A DNA stretch of 15,553 bases from Promethearchaeota archaeon (lineage in GTDB: Archaea > Asgardarchaeota > Lokiarchaeia > Sigynarchaeales > SOKP01): positions 1-15,553 of the forward strand of contig SDNV01000066.1 in NCBI GenBank assembly GCA_004524515.1, read 5' to 3'. Position 1 is the stretch's first letter. Each line of letters opens with the position of its first letter. Both the position numbers and the translations under genes were made by a program. The notes beneath the pieces were generated by a model. That model was not told the DNA's origin. It did not search any database and was given only the letters and a program-made list of their open reading frames with translations. Shown here piece after piece: positions 14,018-15,553 of the stretch.

Positions 14018-14296
14018 TTAGTCTTTTATCGTTTCTAGAAGGGATATTATCCTGTAAATTACAGTCCTTGAATGGAAAGGGATATTAGGATCTTGCGCGA
14101 GGTCATCTACCAGATACATGATATTAGATGCTAGCACTCCCGGAGTTTCGTCTCCCGTATGAATCATACCAATTCCTTGCTGGGAAATACGTTTTATATT
14201 TCGCGGTACAGACCGGTCTTTTATCATATTTTGTAAGAGAGTTTCGACATTTTTAAAAGCTTTTTCTTGTTCTTGGGTAAGTTTACCTTTTGGCAT
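14018..14296 (-). CDS. UPF0147 family archaeal protein
   Basis: About 92 residues, all helical, matching the UPF0147 family found across archaea. Conserved features are visible: MIKDRSVPRNIKR, then GDETPGVLASNIMYLVDDLAQDPN, then PFHSRTVIYRIISLLE. The biochemical function is not known. The frame could open at GTG 14308, but the AGGTGG ribosome binding site at 14305-14310 overlaps that codon and lies 8 bases before ATG 14296, so the ATG (MPKGKLTQE) is preferred. No membrane segment. It is co-directional with the tRNA-Pro gene that follows and separated from PEP synthase by a 183-base spacer. Confidence 0.92.
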   Translation of the reverse strand: MPKGKLTQEQEKAFKNVETLLQNMIKDRSVPRNIKRISQQGIGMIHTGDETPGVLASNIMYLVDDLAQDPNIPFHSRTVIYRIISLLETIKD

Positions 14297-14304
14297 TGTT
14301 TCAT

Positions 14305-14310
14305 CCACCT
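14305..14310 (-). promoter_or_regulatory. Ribosome binding site deciding the UPF0147 start
   Basis: AGGTGG on the minus strand, 8 bases before ATG 14296. Because it covers the alternative GTG start at 14306-14308, it argues for the shorter protein. Confidence 0.6.
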
Positions 14311-14479
14311 AAATACTATAATCAGTAAGAAAATAAAGGCTAAAATATTCGAAGGAATTAATTTTTGATAATTAAGAAAAGAATTTAATTTTTGTGATTT
14401 TAAAGTTCAAGTTAAAAATATGATCTAGAGAATTAAATGGAATGAGTAAATTATTTTCTAAATTCTGATAAATAAAGGG

Positions 14480-15553
14480 TTAATAGATACCAAATTCACG
14501 GACATCTTTTTTTATGTTCGGGATTTTCGATCCAAATTCTTTAATGCGGGAGTTATACTTCTCATAAATGGTATTAAAATTAGTAGTGTCTTGTTCATGT
14601 AATTCTTTAATGAAATCATACGAAACCGTCTGAATTTCATTAAAAATAGTATCAAATTGTAGGGATGCATCTTCTAGTTTGGAATCAATGGCTTTACCTC
14701 GTTGTTTTCTTACCATATTTCTTAATTTACCTCGAGGGATTCTGATTTTTTCAATTACCTCATCGCATTCTTGAAGAAATTGATAAGACTTGTCTTTAGC
14801 ATCGTCCTTTAATTTGGCTTCAATAATTTCGGTTCTCCAAGTATTAATACGTCCACTAGCATAGGTATCGAAATTTAAAGAAAGGGAATCAATACTTTCT
14901 CGAACTAAAAATCTTAGAAAATCCGGATCGTCACTTGGAGCTTGACCACAAATTCCAACTTTTTTTCCATTTTCGTGAGCAACCTTGATTAGGTGTTTTA
15001 CCGAACGCCTAATAGCCTTACTATTGGTTATATAATTAAATTCTTTAGAAAGAGAAATTAATTTCGCTTCATCTCTACTGCTACCATAAACTAATTGGGT
15101 TAAATCATTCGACCCTATGGAAAATCCATCAAAATATTGACAAAAAATATCGGCGCAAATAATATTTGAAGGAATTTCGGCCATTACATACATCTTGAGA
15201 CCATCCTTTCCTCGAACTAAACCTTCACTTTTCATTATTTCCTCGATTTTTTTTGCTTCTTCAGGGGTTCGACAAAAGGGAATCATGGGGATAATATTAA
15301 CCAGCCCCCATTCTCTAGCTTTGGCAATTGCCCGTAGCTCTAATATAAACGCATTTTGGAAGTCATCAGAGACATATCTTGAAGCTCCTCTAAAACCCAT
15401 CATGGGATTATTTTCATCTCCCTCATAAATCCACCCTCCTATTAAGTTCTGATACTCATTAGTTTTAAAATCAGATAATCTAACTACACAAGGGCCAATA
15501 CTCCCATCTGGTAATTGTTTCCATACTCCAGCAGCAATCGTAGCAATACCTTC
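14480..15553 (-). CDS. ppsA: Phosphoenolpyruvate synthase, C-terminal part, with C-terminal extension (5' end beyond window)
   Basis: The frame enters from the right edge and encodes the last 357 residues. This is the PEP/pyruvate-binding TIM barrel of PEP synthase, which makes PEP from pyruvate and ATP (releasing AMP and phosphate) for gluconeogenesis. Family motifs in order: VVRLSDFKTNEYQNLIGG, ENPMMGFRGASRY (written here as NNPMMGFRGASRY), MIPFCRTPEEA, MAEIPSN, FDGFSIGSNDLTQL and the catalytic-cysteine motif KVGICGQAPSD (visible residue 202). Where most members read LGxDRD after the SNDLTQ motif, this protein has YGSSRD. Normal PEP synthase ends soon after SLSLNPD; here about 110 to 120 further charged, helical residues follow (for example KIRIPRGKLRNMVRKQRGK and IPNIKKDVREFGIY). 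The N-terminal ATP-grasp and phosphohistidine domains lie outside the window. Confidence 0.93.
   Translation of the reverse strand, partial: EGIATIAAGVWKQLPDGSIGPCVVRLSDFKTNEYQNLIGGWIYEGDENNPMMGFRGASRYVSDDFQNAFILELRAIAKAREWGLVNIIPMIPFCRTPEEAKKIEEIMKSEGLVRGKDGLKMYVMAEIPSNIICADIFCQYFDGFSIGSNDLTQLVYGSSRDEAKLISLSKEFNYITNSKAIRRSVKHLIKVAHENGKKVGICGQAPSDDPDFLRFLVRESIDSLSLNFDTYASGRINTWRTEIIEAKLKDDAKDKSYQFLQECDEVIEKIRIPRGKLRNMVRKQRGKAIDSKLEDASLQFDTIFNEIQTVSYDFIKELHEQDTTNFNTIYEKYNSRIKEFGSKIPNIKKDVREFGIY

Noticed and set aside
1..15553. Mobile elements, CRISPR arrays, rRNA genes and integration sites.
   Set aside because: Scanning both strands by eye showed no transposase, regularly spaced repeats, rRNA-like stretches or flanking direct repeats around any gene block.

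Overview
The window is AT-rich (roughly one third G+C by eye) and very probably comes from an Asgard archaeon, most likely Lokiarchaeia-like. Three Ras/Rab-superfamily small GTPases occur in 15.5 kb, together with a WD40-repeat protein and an Sds22-type leucine-rich-repeat protein. The archaeal-only UPF0147 family is present, and a tRNA gene carries a small archaeal-type intron. Several genes have GGAGGTG/GGTG-type ribosome binding sites. The exact lineage cannot be fixed from the sequence alone.

Layout. At the left edge (1-409, minus) is the start-proximal part of a WD40 protein that lacks a convincing start codon. It is followed on the minus strand by a small GTPase (622-1215) and an LRR protein (1436-2155). 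A 329-base divergent spacer separates these from a plus-strand operon, 2485-7389. That operon encodes three proteins in the order, sizes and spacing of acetone carboxylase: beta (HyuA-like), alpha (HyuB-like, with the metal-binding HxxD...H set) and the small zinc-type gamma subunit. It should carboxylate acetone or a related ketone to a beta-keto acid such as acetoacetate.

From 7545 to 11077 everything is on the minus strand: a seven-helix membrane protein preceded by one or two tiny ORFs, a soluble protein with a class I glutamine-amidotransferase-like fold, a four-helix membrane protein, and a second small GTPase that is a close paralogue of the first.

A divergent plus-strand pair (11349-12511) encodes a 290-residue protein with 18 cysteines (two ferredoxin-type 4Fe-4S motifs plus additional cysteine groups) and a small partner with two more 4Fe-4S motifs. 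They look like an electron-transfer module, but their redox partner is not visible here.

On the minus strand at the right are a GTPase fused to an N-terminal domain resembling the longin-like start of eukaryotic NPRL2 (12599-13639), a tRNA-Pro(CGG) with a 41-nt intron in the D-arm (13869-13983), a UPF0147 protein (14018-14296) and the C-terminal part of phosphoenolpyruvate synthase with an unusual helical C-terminal extension (14480 to the right edge).

Together the window mixes catabolic/gluconeogenic metabolism (ketone carboxylation, PEP synthase, iron-sulfur electron carriers) with the expanded GTPase, WD40 and LRR repertoire typical of Asgard archaea. No mobile elements, CRISPR arrays or rRNA genes were seen.
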